Assembly: GCF_000699445.3 (NCBI RefSeq)
Contig: NC_067196.1
Span: 41,259,806-41,323,805 of the forward strand
Reading direction: 5' to 3'
Length of the DNA: 64,000 nt
Source of the DNA: Schistosoma haematobium
Lineage: Eukaryota; Platyhelminthes; Trematoda; Strigeidida; Schistosomatidae
Both the position numbers and the translations under genes were made by a program. A model generated the notes under the pieces. That model did no database searches. It was not told the DNA's origin and saw only the letters and a program-made list of their open reading frames with translations. This document shows, in pieces, positions 13,271 through 30,200 of the stretch. Position 1 is the stretch's first letter. Each line of letters begins with the position of its first letter.

Positions 13271-14234
13271 TAGTTTTGTTCTAAAATATTTTGTTAGCTG
13301 AATAACATTATGAACAAAATAACAGCCTGACAAACAAAGAATCAAAGTGAAGCATTTAAAAATGGAATTAAATCGTAATAGATTTGTGAAAGGGCCAGTC
13401 ATCGAAATTCTATCCAGTGGTGTAGGGCAATTTATAGACAATGTGAACCGGAAAAGAGGACTTTTACAAGATTTTAAGCCCAACTTTATAAGTGATTATG
13501 ATTACCAAACATCCATGACAGATGTAGAGCTAGTGTATATGATCTATTTAAAGTAAGATTGCTCAGGTCCCTTAATAACAACATCGGTAGCTACTTGTTC
13601 CTGTATGGTGCAGTATTAGAATAACTTCCGCAATCGATACCAGTGTGTCAAAGTTGTCGATATATGAAGGTCCACTTTCCTTGTATTTTAATTGTTGTAG
13701 TTCTATTGTAATCTAATTCATCCGGTTATCCTTCCTTATTATAATAACAACATGTAAAAATCGATATTTTAAATCATAACCACCTTGTTTTACGCAGAAT
13801 ATTCTCACTGGACATATATAATTGCCATCAGATTAAAAATCTCAAATATTGACATGTAGTTAATTATATTGTGCAATTGGATAAGAAAACCCTTGATCAT
13901 TTATTTTATAATAATAAACATTAGAATATTTATAAATTATATCATTTTTATTATGTAAATAAAATTCCAATTACCTAAAATGTAAAAATAGTTCGTCCTC
14001 CATCTTCCACTTTTATCGTATTACAGTTAGTATAGAATCAAAATTTATATTATAGTTCACAAAGTTATTAATAACATCAATATAACAGATTGTATACACG
14101 TTTTAGAGGCTTCAGTTTAATTCTATTTGATAAGATTATAGCTTAACACATATCTACAACAACATTTAAATTTAATTTACGTAATTTACTACAGTAAATT
14201 TACTTGTTCATGTGAGGCACTTTCCAATACTTTC
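13271..14234. other. AT-rich DNA with no recognised gene
   Basis: No coding exon or repeat family is recognised. The ORF at 13347-13556 (plus) mirrors the minus-strand frame read out of the LINE and matches nothing I know. Confidence 0.45.
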
Positions 14235-14506
14235 CAAACGCATTTCAGAACACTATCCAGCATGGCTTTTAAAAGGAGAATTCAAAACAATTACTAGTTC
14301 TATACAAGTGTATATAATCAACTGTGGGCACATCACTCCAAACGAGTCTTCTTTTAAAATAATCTACATAGTCAAAGGAATTGGATAGAAGGGAAGTTGA
14401 ATCAATATTTTATGCGCTACTGAAGCATTGGCAATTCACGAACTCAAGCCTGAAGTTTGCGTGCAAAAACGATTCGTCCAAGCTCTTATTCTTCCTTGGC
14501 TCTAAT
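14235..14506 (+). pseudogene. Penelope-like element, C-terminal endonuclease tail (remnant 1)
   Basis: The plus strand reads 'KRISEHYPAWLLKG', then 'SFKIIYIVKG', then 'EALAIHELKPEVCVQKRFVQ' and 'LILPW'. The same succession occurs at 22610-22895. In Penelope-like retroelements the C-terminal GIY-YIG endonuclease has an arginine-rich segment followed by an 'EH' motif and a conserved tail, and this arrangement fits. The start of the domain (the YIG segment) is not visible. A stop interrupts the frame after 'KGIG' near 14380. The family assignment is from pattern memory and could instead be another LINE tail. Confidence 0.5.
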
Positions 14507-15938
14507 TCCCTTTGATGGTATGTTTTGTTTTTTATCCCTTTTTTCTTTATTCGATTATTATTGACTTTTTAAATTATTGTTTTGTAATTTTAAACTCCAA
14601 TAAGTTGTTATTATTACTTATACAAGTTTTCTTGATTATGGTTCAGTTTATATTATTATGGCCTTTATGTTTGTCGTTTTTCTTCTTATCTGTCAATTGG
14701 ACAATTATCTGACCTAGAAATCATTTTCCTCCTTATATTCCTTGATTACTGCGTAACCTCATTAGATCACTCCAAAAGTTTTATGCAAATTTAAAACTGC
14801 TTTTAAACTTACAAAAACTCAAATTTCTCAATAACAAAATAATACTGGACGTGGCAACAATGAGTGGTTGTTCAATACTCCAACTAAAAAAAAAATCAAT
14901 GAAACACAGACTAGTGATTATCATCGATAACGTTAATAATAATTCTATCATATTAATTCTGGGTTTTTAGTGAATTCAATTCTACCTGTTATTTATTCTA
15001 TAAAATTATGCATTATTCTATCAGTTGGTAAAATCTTTCCTCATCAGAGGAAAATATGGTAAGACTATAATTTATCGAAGACGTTTAAGCGACGCTAAAG
15101 TGACCTTGAGAGTGTCTACCTATTTAGTAGGGCTAAATAAGGGTCATAAAGCAATGTGACGAATTACAATTATGATTTACAGTTAATCGTTAGGGTTAGA
15201 AACTAGATTTAGGGTTTCCATCACAAACTGATATAAAATAAAATGCCAAAACGTTATTCAGACAAATGGGTGCATGAATTTCGCTCCCAAATCTAAGACC
15301 TGTTATCCTATATCTGATTGTTTCGCCCATAAATTATATTCTCGCCGAAAATGTTCTTTCTGAGCTTAAAAAATACTTGGAAGTAGTTTTTAGAAAGAAC
15401 TAAATGAAAAATACCATTTTATTTTGCTAATTCATAATAATACTCATGAAGGATAATGTGCCTAATGAAACCAAAATTAAACTAACAAAGGAAAAATTAG
15501 CAAATATAAATTATACTGATTTATTTCCATTAAATAAACTGAGTAAGGTCATACTGCTAAGTCCCATACTAGAACACAGTAGCTATTCAGTGCTCTATGA
15601 ATTTACATAGTTCGTCAGTAAATGTCTATCTGTGATGAAAACTGTCTTCGTAATCAATGTTTAGCAAAATGGTGCAATAAATAACTGGTTATCTTTTAAA
15701 AGCTTTATTCATTGGACAAATAAGAGTTAATATATAGTGATTTGTCGTTCGTGACTGATCGTTTGACTTGTTATAAAAAGAGAAATATTGTATTTATTGC
15801 ACCATTGAGTAATGTAACTGTTAAGAAAGTAATTTCTAGTCAATTAATTACAAATTCGGACCGCTGACATTAATGATTACAAGTTAACGGATATCATAAG
15901 ACAATGACTAGTCAACAAAGTACTACTCGTTTCTCATA

Positions 15939-15943
<5 letters not shown>
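14507..15943. other. AT-rich DNA with no recognised gene
   Basis: No recognisable gene. The ORF at 14512-14712 is hydrophobic only because of T-rich composition. Confidence 0.45.

Positions 15944-15988
<45 letters not shown>
15944..15988. repeat. (TA)n microsatellite
   Basis: About 45 bases of uninterrupted alternating T and A. Similar runs lie at 16330-16375 and 55780-55816. Confidence 0.95.
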
Positions 15989-15990
<2 letters not shown>

Positions 15991-16326
15991 TAGAACTGAT
16001 TTTCAACATATATGGGTATTACAAGCGGATTATTTAGGTCATTCACGAATCTATGGAATCGATGGAAGGTCTAATTATCAAACCTGATTATTATTCGTGA
16101 TATCGTACTTGAAAATAATGTGTTTTTTCAGTTTCGCATTTTCTACAAAATTTATTGGCCAGTTAATTTGACCGTAAAAAATATATCACACACATATATT
16201 AATGTCTGTTAACTAACAGTATTATTTAGTGAAACTGAATGTCATTTGAAATATGATTCTGTTCAGTACTATATGTTATGGACATTTAACGATAAAAAGT
16301 GGAATAACAATTTGTTGTATTATGAC

Positions 16327-16329
<3 letters not shown>

Positions 16330-16375
<46 letters not shown>
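16330..16375. repeat. (AT)n microsatellite
   Basis: About 46 bases of uninterrupted alternating A and T. Confidence 0.95.
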
Positions 16376-18966
<2,591 letters not shown>

Positions 18967-20989
18967 TTCGATATTTCACTGTTGATCCGATATTAACTGG
19001 ATGGGAATTTTTCACACTAAATATGGTGTTTTATTCAGAACGTTCTCATCATATTCCTCTTGTTGACACTGTTTGAAAGTTAATCACAGTCATTCAACCA
19101 CGGTGCACCTACTGTTATAGAAAGAAACTGTTCAGATATGGTGATATACGTGATTAAGTTTCATCTCGAAATATATTGAAATTAATGTTGCGTTTCGATG
19201 GGAAATTACGCAGTTGTTGTTGAGTGGAATCTTTTTGATGAATATCAACGTTAGTTCTATCGAAGCGTCCAACTACATGATTGATATACGCGTGAAATCA
19301 TAGTTCAAGAGCACATAGATTTGTCTAAAGAATGGTTATTTGTGGAGCACAAATATAAATTGGTCACAATGTCAACTCGTGGGGTATCTGGAGTAATTAA
19401 GGTGTCTGTATATCTGGAAATTTAAAGACTTCCTTTAATAATAGGATGTAGCGTAATTACAACATACCATAGCGTAAATGACGGCTGATAATTACATCGA
19501 ATGTTAACAACGGTTTATCAACAGCCAAAATGTGAACTAACGAGCACACAAATCCGGGAACTGTAGCGTATAAACAAAGATCAAAGGAATTTAAAAAACT
19601 GAGAATAACTTTCATAGAAGTTTAGAGGAAGGAATTGTAATAGTAAATACAGGTAATGTTATAGGTGTAGGTAAAAGCTTTTGGACATAACATAACAAAT
19701 AAACTTGCGTTACACTATACGCCTACAAATTGTTAGCAATAGAACTGCTTACTGAATCAAGTTAACATTTATAAGTAATCGCAACATTTACAAACCTCAT
19801 CAATTTATCTTACTAACATTTCAAGTCTCATGATTAGCAGAAAGTTTATTCACTTATTGATTATGCATATATATAGAGCTTCATTCGATATTAGTAACTC
19901 TACATAAAAAGACCCATTTAACTCAAATGAGAATCATGTTTCATAGAAACCTAAATGATGTTGAGAATTGAATTCTTGCTAATTGACTGGGCGGTGGTTT
20001 GGTTACACTGGGAAATAAAAGCTGTATTTTATTGTGGTTACGTGATTATCCATGAATTAGGAGTCTTAAACTGGGACGAAATAACTGTTCATTGTTTCCT
20101 GGTCTTTAGTGGTATCTCAGAATTACTTTAAAATTGTAAGAGAGCTTCTCGAAAATTAGCTTCAAAAAGATTTCGGTCGGTAAATCCCAATCAGCACGAA
20201 AGGCAGGACCACATGATGACGGTTACAGCCCGGTAGACGAATAATGGAATTAATCAAATCCTACAGGTGGCCAAAATAAATATATGGAGGCAATTTTGAA
20301 TGGAATAAGCATTAGTGAAATATCTAGTATTCAGAAAACTACAAGTTCCATCAAATATGACTGAGGTCATGGTGATGAGTAATAATTACCATAAAAGCTA
20401 GGTTTAAGAATTTCTGACTAAAGTCTGGAATCACCAAGCAATGAATTTCCAGCTACGTAATTTTTTATTCACTCATTGGCTACTTAATAATTAATTAAGT
20501 AGGAAAGAACATAATGACATTATTGGCTGGAATTTTGTTAGATCAATGGGATTAATTTTCACATGTGCACTCTTGTATATCCTTTTTAGACTATCAAATA
20601 AAATAAGAGGTTTTCTAAGAGTCCACCATCTGTTAATATTAGGTATATCAAATTTATGTTCTGATCATAGTACTACGCCTGCATTTATTCGGTTATTTTA
20701 GAGCTATTTTACCGTGATTTTCTTGTTAGCAATTGTTGAGTTTACTCTGTCAAATGTGAAGACTTCACGAAGCAGTAAAGTATTGGAAAAGGCTTTGTAG
20801 TACACGGGAACTCTGTTTAAAACAATATAACTATAATATCAACGCAATGAATTCGCTAACTGTCCCGTGGTGTAAGATATTTTATCAAACTTTGTTAAAC
20901 GAACTGTTCAACTAAGTCACATCATTCTATTCCGACTTACTAACTCTACCCTACAGGAATAATATTATAAATATCTAGTGGATAGATCA
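18967..20989. other. AT-rich DNA with no recognised gene
   Basis: Nothing recognisable as coding or as a known repeat on either strand. Confidence 0.45.
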
Positions 20990-21215
20990 ATTTCTGGAAA
21001 TCATCAAAATGCACAGCAAGGAAAGCTTTAGTTTGGAATCCTGAAGATTAAAGTAAAAGAGGGAGACCAAAAAACATTACCCTGGGAATTAGCGCCAGAC
21101 ATCAAAAGAACGAATAGAAATTGGCAATAACTGAGAAGGAAAAGTGAGGGCAGAGTCGATTGCAAATGTCTGTCCGGGGGCCTATGTTTTACAACGGGCA
21201 TCAGGCGTAAGAAAA
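20990..21215 (+). pseudogene. RTE family A, short C-terminal fragment
   Basis: The plus strand reads 'KALVWNPED', a stop, then 'SKRGRPKN', matching the 'ALTWNPEG.SKRGRP' block of the other copies. It continues with decayed matches to the following segment ('GISARHQK', then a stop) and to the final 'GGLC'-type end. Several stops and frameshifts are present. It is an old 3' piece of about 225 bases. Confidence 0.65.
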
Positions 21216-22609
21216 TAAGCCATTTAATGGACGGTAAAAATTGTAACTTAGCTGTGAAGTTATGTCCACGTCGCCTAATACTTATATTTGAAAAACGCGA
21301 ATCCACTATAATTCCCAAGATAAAAAGTAAGAACACTAAGACTGGTACAAGTGAAAATTTATTAACTCTAAAAAGCGATGACCCTAGTCAAAAATACGGT
21401 CATTTATATATTGATTGCACATTCATTTTGATTATTAATTAGAATAAAATCACATACATCAAAAATACCCAGACTTATAACAAATCACATGCTGCATATC
21501 ATGCTGAGCATAGTTCATATTAGTTTATTGCAAAAACATTGTATCTTGAGTAACCAACACACTGAACTAAAGCGATTTATGGTGAGTAAAATAGTACACC
21601 GTAAGTAAAACAAATATTACAGTTGATAACCATAGTATTGGATTAAAAACGGAAGTGATGTTGAAAAAGTGTTATAATGAGTTCAAAACGTAATTTCGGC
21701 TTCCCATCCCGTCATATTAAAAGCGTATAAAGGCCTTCGTTCGAGGTATTTTATATTCAGTATGCTGGAGTGCGGATCTTTAGAAATATCCAAGTACATC
21801 GGTATGATTAATCTTCAGTAGTGTTACCCAGTTACCAATTATAGATAAATACCTTTTATGTGAATCTTGTGCTATCGCTATATACAACCATTAATTACAT
21901 TTAAGACAAAATGGGATTGTTATCGTTTTTACAAAAAGAATTGTTTTTATTTTGTATACCTTAGGTACATTGCATGAAAAGCTTATAAGACCCACTGATA
22001 ACCAGATATCAAAAGTGCATTCGTAATCCACCATATGATTGAAAAGAGTGAAAATCCAATCACACATCCACTATACTGCAAGAAAAGTGATTATATACTG
22101 ATTACTTTTAGAAATAACTTGATGACATATTTGCTACAGTACACTGTTAACAGAGATCCTATGTCGTTGTTTTTATTTATCTGACTGATATGATCATCTG
22201 GATTAGTATTACAGAAATATACATTTGGACTGATGATGCACAGATCTAAGATAAGTGCAATCATCACTACCATTAGCACTTTTTGCGTCACTGATTCATA
22301 TTAATATCACAAGACAACAGAAACCACAAATTGTTTCAACAAGTTAAAACTGTAATGAAGAACTTCTACTGACTAGTGGAACGGTATTATAGATCTAACC
22401 AGTAAAATCATACAGACCATGTTGTAGAAAGGATCAAAATTTCACAAAACAAAGATCTTCAATGTCAATTTTTAATTGATACGACCATTTCAAACCATTC
22501 GTCATTATTCATTTATAACTGTCCTTTAAGATCTTTTCTCTGACTGGGCTCCTTTATTTAGGCAGTAGCTACATAAATTCATCGTATGACATTAATAGGT
22601 TAGCTATCC
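21216..22609. other. AT-rich DNA with no recognised gene
   Basis: No coding exon or repeat family is recognised. Confidence 0.45.
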
Positions 22610-22896
22610 CATATGTCATAAGAGTAAACGCCTTAAAGAACATTGTCCCGCATGGCTCAAAAGAGGAGGAAGCAGCTCAATAAGAAGCTCAGTAATCGAG
22701 CGCCTTGTGAACACAGGTCACTCAATCAAGACAGAGTCCGCGTTCAAAGTCATTTACAAGGTAAGTAGAAGTCTCCCCAAAACAATTAGACTGCATCTTC
22801 TTTGCATTGCCGAAGCATTAGTGATACACCTAGAAAGACCAGAATTGTGTGTGCAAAAGCGACTGGTACAACCTCTTCTTCTACTATGGTCTTGAT
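22610..22896 (+). pseudogene. Penelope-like element, C-terminal endonuclease tail (remnant 2)
   Basis: The plus strand reads 'SKRLKEHCPAWLKRGG', then 'IRSSVIERLVNTGHSIKTES', then 'FKVIYKVSRSLP', then 'AEALVIHLERPELCVQKRLV' and 'LLLLW'. It is collinear with 14235-14506 and better preserved, open for about 95 codons up to the stop at 22893. The 'EH.PAWL ... I.SS... ..GH ... F..IY ... CVQKR' pattern fits the end of a Penelope-type GIY-YIG endonuclease. The upstream RT is not present. It lies about 1 kb beyond the 3' end of IWS1 and is on the opposite strand. Confidence 0.55.
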
Positions 22897-23923
22897 GTCT
22901 TGTGTTTTTATTTTTCTCTTCATACTCTTCTTCCTTTACGGTCATCTGCTTCACCCTCCATCTTTCCCTTAAATTTTCTACCCCCAACTGGTTCATTTTG
23001 TTTCCACGATCATCCCCATTACATTTAATCTAAATTTCAATATTTATCTTATCATGCTGATCTATCCTTTCCCAATGATAATTTCCCTATGTATCCTTTG
23101 ATGAATACTTAAGCCATTAACAATCAAACGATTATTAAACTTTCCTTGTTTTTAAAAGAATTTTTTAATAACTTTGTTTATTTAACCTCACTGACAACAT
23201 GCCTAACAGAAGTCTATTATCATCTTGTTAAAATAAGTATATATATTTGCGATTGTATAGCTTTGAAAATGAATTCGCCGAAAAGAGGACTCTTCACTGA
23301 ACTAATCTTTCTTAATTAATGTCTTAATGGGTATAATCCGTTTATTAAAAAATTTGTCTTTATCAAAGTTATCCTCAAAAATGTTTACCATCATATCTGA
23401 ATAGATTTAATTTATTTTTTATACATAATGGGGACACTGCGATAAGTGATATTATCATTATCAGTGATTTAATTAATCCTTCTTACGTAGTGTATATAGG
23501 TTTTAGATACAAATTAAGTTTGAAATGACGATGCCTAAAAAAGCTTTCATTGTACGACAGAATAAAATTTAAAAAATATGAAAAAAAAACGATCAAACAC
23601 TTTGTATCCCCTGCAACTGAATATACACCAATATACAATAATAAATTTATGAATCTCATATGGGAAATATGTAGTATTTTGTAAAGAAAACAATATTTCT
23701 CTATATTTCCAATGTTCATATTGGGAAAATATTTGAAAATAAAAACAATGAACATGGTATTTTCAGCTTATTTCATAACATAATATACAAACGGAAACTA
23801 GCTCAAATTTTTATATCATGAGACAAGTAAGCAAAGGAAACGCAAAATATACTGTACAGTAAGATGCAGAATAATTAAAGGAAGTCGATAATTAAAATAA
23901 GAACATTTGACAGTAAATACTAA
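22897..23923. other. Region downstream of IWS1, no recognised gene
   Basis: This is the 3' flank of IWS1 on the minus strand. I could not find a convincing AATAAA on the minus strand close to the stop, so the poly(A) site is not placed. No other gene is seen. Confidence 0.4.
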
Positions 23924-24245
23924 TCACAATGACATATTACGACCTTCAATACTCATTGGAACTGCACGAGCAGCTTTGGCATGACTTTTACGAGCACTAT
24001 TACTTAAATTTCGAATATGACTTTCAATTCGTGATGTAGCTCCAAAACCAGATGTTCGTGTTTTTCGATGCTTTCGAGAAAGTGACTGAGATTGTTCTGT
24101 CTGATCATCATTTCCCTCTTCATCATTATCATCCCCAGTAGCATTCTCTCGAACACGCCATTTTGGTCGGATAATATAATCTTTATTTGACGGTTGAGGA
24201 ACTCGGGCTCTATTAACCCATCCAGGATCGCCAGGCCTCAAAAGT
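23924..24245 (-). CDS. IWS1: IWS1 last exon with natural stop
   Basis: A 322-base exon, one base plus 106 codons and TGA at 23926-23924. The acceptor is 'gattatag'. It contains 'LLRPGDPGWVNRARVPQPSN' and 'YIIRPKWRV', an acidic insert ('GDDNDEEGNDD'), then the C-terminal 'SIEGRNMSL'. The ORF can be read back to 24373, but that part is intron. Confidence 0.93.
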
Positions 24246-27200
24246 CTATAATCATAAAGCAATAAATCAGAAATATTCATCGAAAATATGGTTTGTTTTA
24301 AATATATTAAAAAAACAAGATAATTAGTAGTAAAAAGGTTAGGCGATTCCGAAATAAGCGCAAGGCTACTCATAACGCTTTGACAGATAATATTTTAAAT
24401 TATAAAGTGTAGAACAATTAAAGATAGTAATCACCATTAACTGAACACTGAGGACAGTTATTAGTTGGTCAGAATTTTTCACAAATACGCCCTCTTTAAA
24501 ACTAATTTAGAATTTTAAAGTATCATACATAAGCAGAAATAAATGTAAACTACAGAAGAAACAATGCATGATTTTCGCTATCAAAATGAGTGGTTATATA
24601 GCATAAAGTTATTATCTGTATTATTCTTTACCGTACGACTAGGATTGGAAATGTCATTAGCAATTTATTCTGATCTTTAGCAGTGTTGTATTATTTTGTT
24701 GTAGCCAGGTTTAAAGCTTTTTTAGTCATTTTAATGTAGATTTTGTGTAGGGTTATTATTGATTTATCAAAAATAGATCTTTCTTCATCAGTATAGGGTT
24801 GTGGAGATTGTTGAGTTCTAATCGAGATAATGAATGGATCAACGTTAGACTACTATTGAAAACCTAGAAGCTTTGGACGGCCGTTTCGTTCTAGTATGGG
24901 AATCTTCAGCAATGTGCATCCACGATCCCACGCGCGGGACTCGAACCAAGGACCTTCGGTCTCTCGCGCAAACGCACAACTTCTAGACCACTGAACCGGG
25001 ATCCAACGATGTTAATGTCTAACTTCGATCGGTTCATGATCTTGCGCAACTCTCCATCTATTGTCTGAGGTGGATAACTGTCTCACACTCGACATGGATT
25101 GGACTCCACTGGTCACTGAGACCGAAGGTGCTGGGTCCCCGTCTCGCGTGAGGAACCGTGGATGCGCACTGCTGAGGAATTTCATATTGAGACGAAACGG
25201 CCGTCCAAAGCTTCTAGGTTTTCAATGATGGTCTCTCTTAGATTGACTAGTGAATTCAACTTTGAAAATACTACAATCTCCACAAATCCTCAAAATTGAT
25301 ACTAAAAATATGACTGTAGTAAAGAGGTCTTATATGCATTTATTATAAATCGAGCATACAAGGTCCTTGCATAAATAAACTTACTAAGTACGATCACGGA
25401 CGGGTCGATTTTGATTCTAAATACTCACCGTAACGAGCGAATTTTCAGATCAGTCATCAGGTTTTCTGAACCCTTGAACAACGAGTTATCCAAATGATCT
25501 ATGCGATGAAACCCCATTCCTTTCTTGTTGTATATATCAATTTATAAACAAAAGTGGCTTGACATTAAGGTTATCAATTCATTTTCACGCTTTTTATCCA
25601 TGTGTAATATGTTTCAAATTATTGATTAGTTGTAGTCAGGGGATATTTATCCTCCCATTTCTATTTGGGAATTCTCTATTAGTACTATTCTATATTGTTT
25701 TTCTTCTTGATAAACTCGAATTACCCACTATTCTACTTCCAACACAACGTACACCAGTTATGGTGATATCACTTATTGAACAAATACAGATTCGTACACT
25801 CAACTTTGAGTCATATTTTGTGTGAAGGCTAGTGATAGTACCGAGATGCCCAAATTGAGGTAGGTGGAACGGAGACACCAACTCCCCTTTAACCATTAAA
25901 ACAACTGACCTACAGCATCGGATATGGTGAAAGCAAACGAACTAGACTGTGACTGGTAAATATACAGTCATACTTATAGATGATGGCAAATAACTAAAGA
26001 ACGCTATGATACAATCAAAAAGCCACTGAAAGTATGTGAGGTATAAATAAAAAATTTTGATTTTAGACTTGGACTGTAAATTACTCAGTGAAATTGAAAG
26101 TAATCAGTTTTTGCCAGACAATTCTTCATGTTTGGTTACGTTCTTTAAATAATGAACGACGAAGATATTAGTGGATTGATTATTATTTCTGATGAAGTGC
26201 ATTTGCGTCACCAATTTTACATGATGCCTTAATTCCGTCTTTACATTGTATTAAATTACTTGCTATTACTGAGTAGTATTTACATCATTTAGTTGTTTTT
26301 TAACTTGACACATCAATGCATTTCTTTTGATTCATTTGTTTCATATTATTTTGACAAATACTTTGAGCATTATTGGTCTTATTTACCCTGTTTAGTATTT
26401 GAACGTAGTGCGATTTCGTTTCTGAACAGAACTGTAATGAGTTCATGGTAAGTTGGGTGTTTTGGAGCTTTTTAGCATTAGATTTTTTGAACGGTGCAAA
26501 GATTATAGACGATTATCCCACAAGACTAATAAGATAGCAACACTGATGAATGAAGGAATTTAATGAATATACAAGATTAATTAGTTAATCAATAATTACG
26601 AGTCAAAATGATGTCGATTGATGCTAGGAAAAAAGATTGGTTTCACAAGGTTAATGGTGGATACGGAGGATTCACCTAGGGAAGTTGGAAAACCCTGATT
26701 CCAAATCAGTGGTTTACATGGGCTCCAGGATCCTAAGGAAACAAATGGTGCATGAACCTACTGTTGGTCACCGGCTACCATGGGACTGCATCTCCTGAAG
26801 TTGCTCCACTACCTTATGGATTAGACCTTTAGGTTAAAGGCTCGGGGTGTGGACCCCTAAAAACACCACCTGCTTCGGTTTGGGCACCCGGGCAGTATCC
26901 CAACCCTCACATAAATCAAATGATTTATTTGACGCATATCTTTTTGGTGCTTCCTTGTACCAATGCTTATGTGTTTAAATAGATAAATAATAAGTACAAG
27001 CTTAATGAATACTGCTGATTACCAACAATATAAGCAATTTTTCTACTGCGTACAAGGAGAAATAGACAAAGTCAAAATCAGAAAAACTAGAAGTGATCTT
27101 TACAGTTTTAGAACGATTCATTTGAAATGTAACTGAGTAAAGGTAAAATGTAATGGTAGAGTAATGATAATACCAACAATAGCAATGAGGAATTCTTCTT

Positions 27201-30200
27201 ACCCTTTGGCTTCACCATCCAATTCACGGTTAATGTCCCGATGGTTGTAGGCCTCGTTACTGTAATTAAGCAAGTCAAGTGAAGTTTAATATTCTACAAT
27301 ATTTAATGTTTTAAACAAAGACAAAATATAAAATTAAAATTCATTTTCATTGAAAACTTGGTCTACCGAAATAATCATTCTTCCATCATAATCAACAATC
27401 GAACAAGCGATCAGTGCAATCATAGTTCTAAGCTTCTGAGGAATATCTTCTTAAAAATCAATCCTGCTATATTAGACCTAAATTCTACATAATTCATGAT
27501 TCAAAAACTAATAAACTGATCGAATTGGTTTTATATCCTGATAAAAAAACAACTATTATTTAAACATTCTATAATTAGGTGAAATTTGTTCACAGTCACT
27601 TGTGATTCTGGTAGGGATTTATTTATATCATACATATTCGATAGTTAGTCATAGTATAAAAAAAAGTTCTATTTGGATAAATCGGAATCATGGTATCTTA
27701 TGAAAGAAATGCCATATATAATAATAAAATGGTTAACCATATATGACGATGCTGGTAAAGTAAGCGTTCACAAAAGTCAGGAGACAATCAAATATGTTCA
27801 GTACGAATAATTATATGGAATTTGATACAGACAACTGATGTACTCATAGTATTGATAGCAAATTTCCAATACATTACTAATCTCGACCATCGAACTCTGA
27901 TATTAAATTGATTATTCTGTTAGTGTGAGGTTCTCTATACAAATGATATGAAAAGCTAAACATTAGCCCGTTACCATACATTTGTGTCAATATAAGTTCA
28001 TTCATAATTAATCTAACAGTAGACAAACATATGCAGGTTTTACCTTGCTCATGACCGACTGATTAACTAGATAAAAAAATACAAAATACATGGTCGATTC
28101 ATAATACCCTTGTGCAGAAATAAGGTACAGAAACAGACAAGATAAGTGTACTTTTGTACGTTGAAAATTGCGAAATTCTCAACTAAAGTATTTCACTGAA
28201 CAGCTTTGAAATTTAATGAATTCATTATTCTGAAGACCATGTGTCCTATGATTACAATATCAAATTCCATTTTTTAAACTCTATGCTACGAGAAAACCAG
28301 ATACAGACAAAATTCGTAAATAAGATTATTCAATATAATCTTCAGTTCGTGTAATACGATAAGGCACGTAATATAAGTATTTGAATTTGCATGACTTATG
28401 AAATAGTGAACATTTTTATCATTAGTGTCAATTTATTAGACACACTATAAATGGCAATACTGTTTTGACTATTTATTTGAAGTTTTTAGTTATTGAATAA
28501 AACAGGACCTGATAAATGGTTTTTATAAAATTATATTACAGAAAGACACCACTTAATAGGTACATTATTTTATAGTCAGAAGATAGCTAAACGAGACAGG
28601 TGAATGTTTCTGAATACCAACAAAGATAAATATTACCAACTATCAAATAAATTCTAAATTTAACACTTGGATTTCACTCATAAATTTGAAAATAAAAAGT
28701 CATCTCATTTGCTAATAACAGGTCGACATGTATATATGGTAGTCAGTATTTCTGTACTATATAATTATAAATTAATCCAAATAGTATTGACATCAAGATA
28801 TAGTGAACAAAGGATTTAAATTCCACATTACGCGCTGTTCTATTACTTACTTACCAAGTAGAAGTTTACACATTCGGTTCTCAACAACACTTTGTTCTTA
28901 TATGAGGCTTCCTAATATCACCCAGTTAATTAGACAGAAGTTAATGAAGCTGGATTCTAACCTATGACCTATTGGTTGAAAACTAAGTTTTAAACTACGA
29001 ACCACCTCTTCTACGCAACTTATATACAAACTTTTGTATCAAATAGTCAATATTAGAGACTGTTGTTACATAAAGGATCAATGAACATGCTCTAAAGTGA
29101 AAAAAATATTTGTAACACAAAATATGAATGTTAACAGCGTCACTTAACGGTTTATTAGACACTTTTTTAGTAGACACATTCAACAATACGACCATGGAAA
29201 TAGAACTTACTCGATGTTTCTCCGCTTAGGTAAATGTTCATAATCTAGCTGTTTACGTTCCTCCTTAGTGAGAGTTCGATAGTCACTAGTCAAGTTGAAT
29301 ATGGGTCGGAGCCATTCATCTACAATGAAGCACCAGATCATACACATAGAAATATGAAACAAAGATCAGCAATAAGGGAAGTATCGTGATTAGTCTACAA
29401 AAACTACACGACATAAAGTACAAACCAGTGCTATATTTACCCTCCTTTTGTGATGTTTCGCTACTAAGTAGTAACTGACAATGATGTCCATGCCACTGAC
29501 TACACTTAGTGTACAGGCTGTTTTCCAATGAAAAGTATTCTTCATGTACGGTTTTTACAGCAGGCAGAAGTGAATAATCATAATCAATCTTGTGAACTTT
29601 ATTTTCATTTGTTGACATACCGGTGTCTCACAGTTGCACCATTTTTGTTGAATATCAAACATATAAGTAATGAGAGTAATAATAATATCCAAACAGATAT
29701 TCTCACATTCATTTTGTCGGCTACTGATTCTTTTTGAAGAAATTTATTTGCTTGAGATTTGAGGCTGTTCCAAGAGTATAAATTATCAATTCACCCTTGT
29801 TTGTCACAGTAACATTTCAAGTCGGGCTTAGTAGTTGTAACCTTCTGTGATTTGACAACTGCATAAAGTTGGCTTTTTACACTATACGGTCAACACCAAA
29901 TTATTTATACATGAAGACCGGATGCTATTCAGGGCATAGATATACAATTCCCCGCCTAATTTTAACTTATAATGTGAGTATTAAGTTGTGCTGGTCCTAT
30001 AATATATTCTCGTTGCTAACTTCGTAGTTTTAGTCTTAGCAAACCAGTAGATTACCGGGAAAATGTAATGCGACCAAACAATCAATTTTATACTGGTGTT
30101 TGAAATTAGGGTTTTTGTAAAGATCAGTGATACTACCCTGTTGTTCCAAAAAGGTAAAAACATGCAGTCTGATTGTTGGAAATCGGACTAATAAGTAAAT

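Noticed and set aside
15944..16375. CRISPR-like or regulatory arrays at the alternating AT runs.
   Set aside because: These are simple dinucleotide repeats without spacers.
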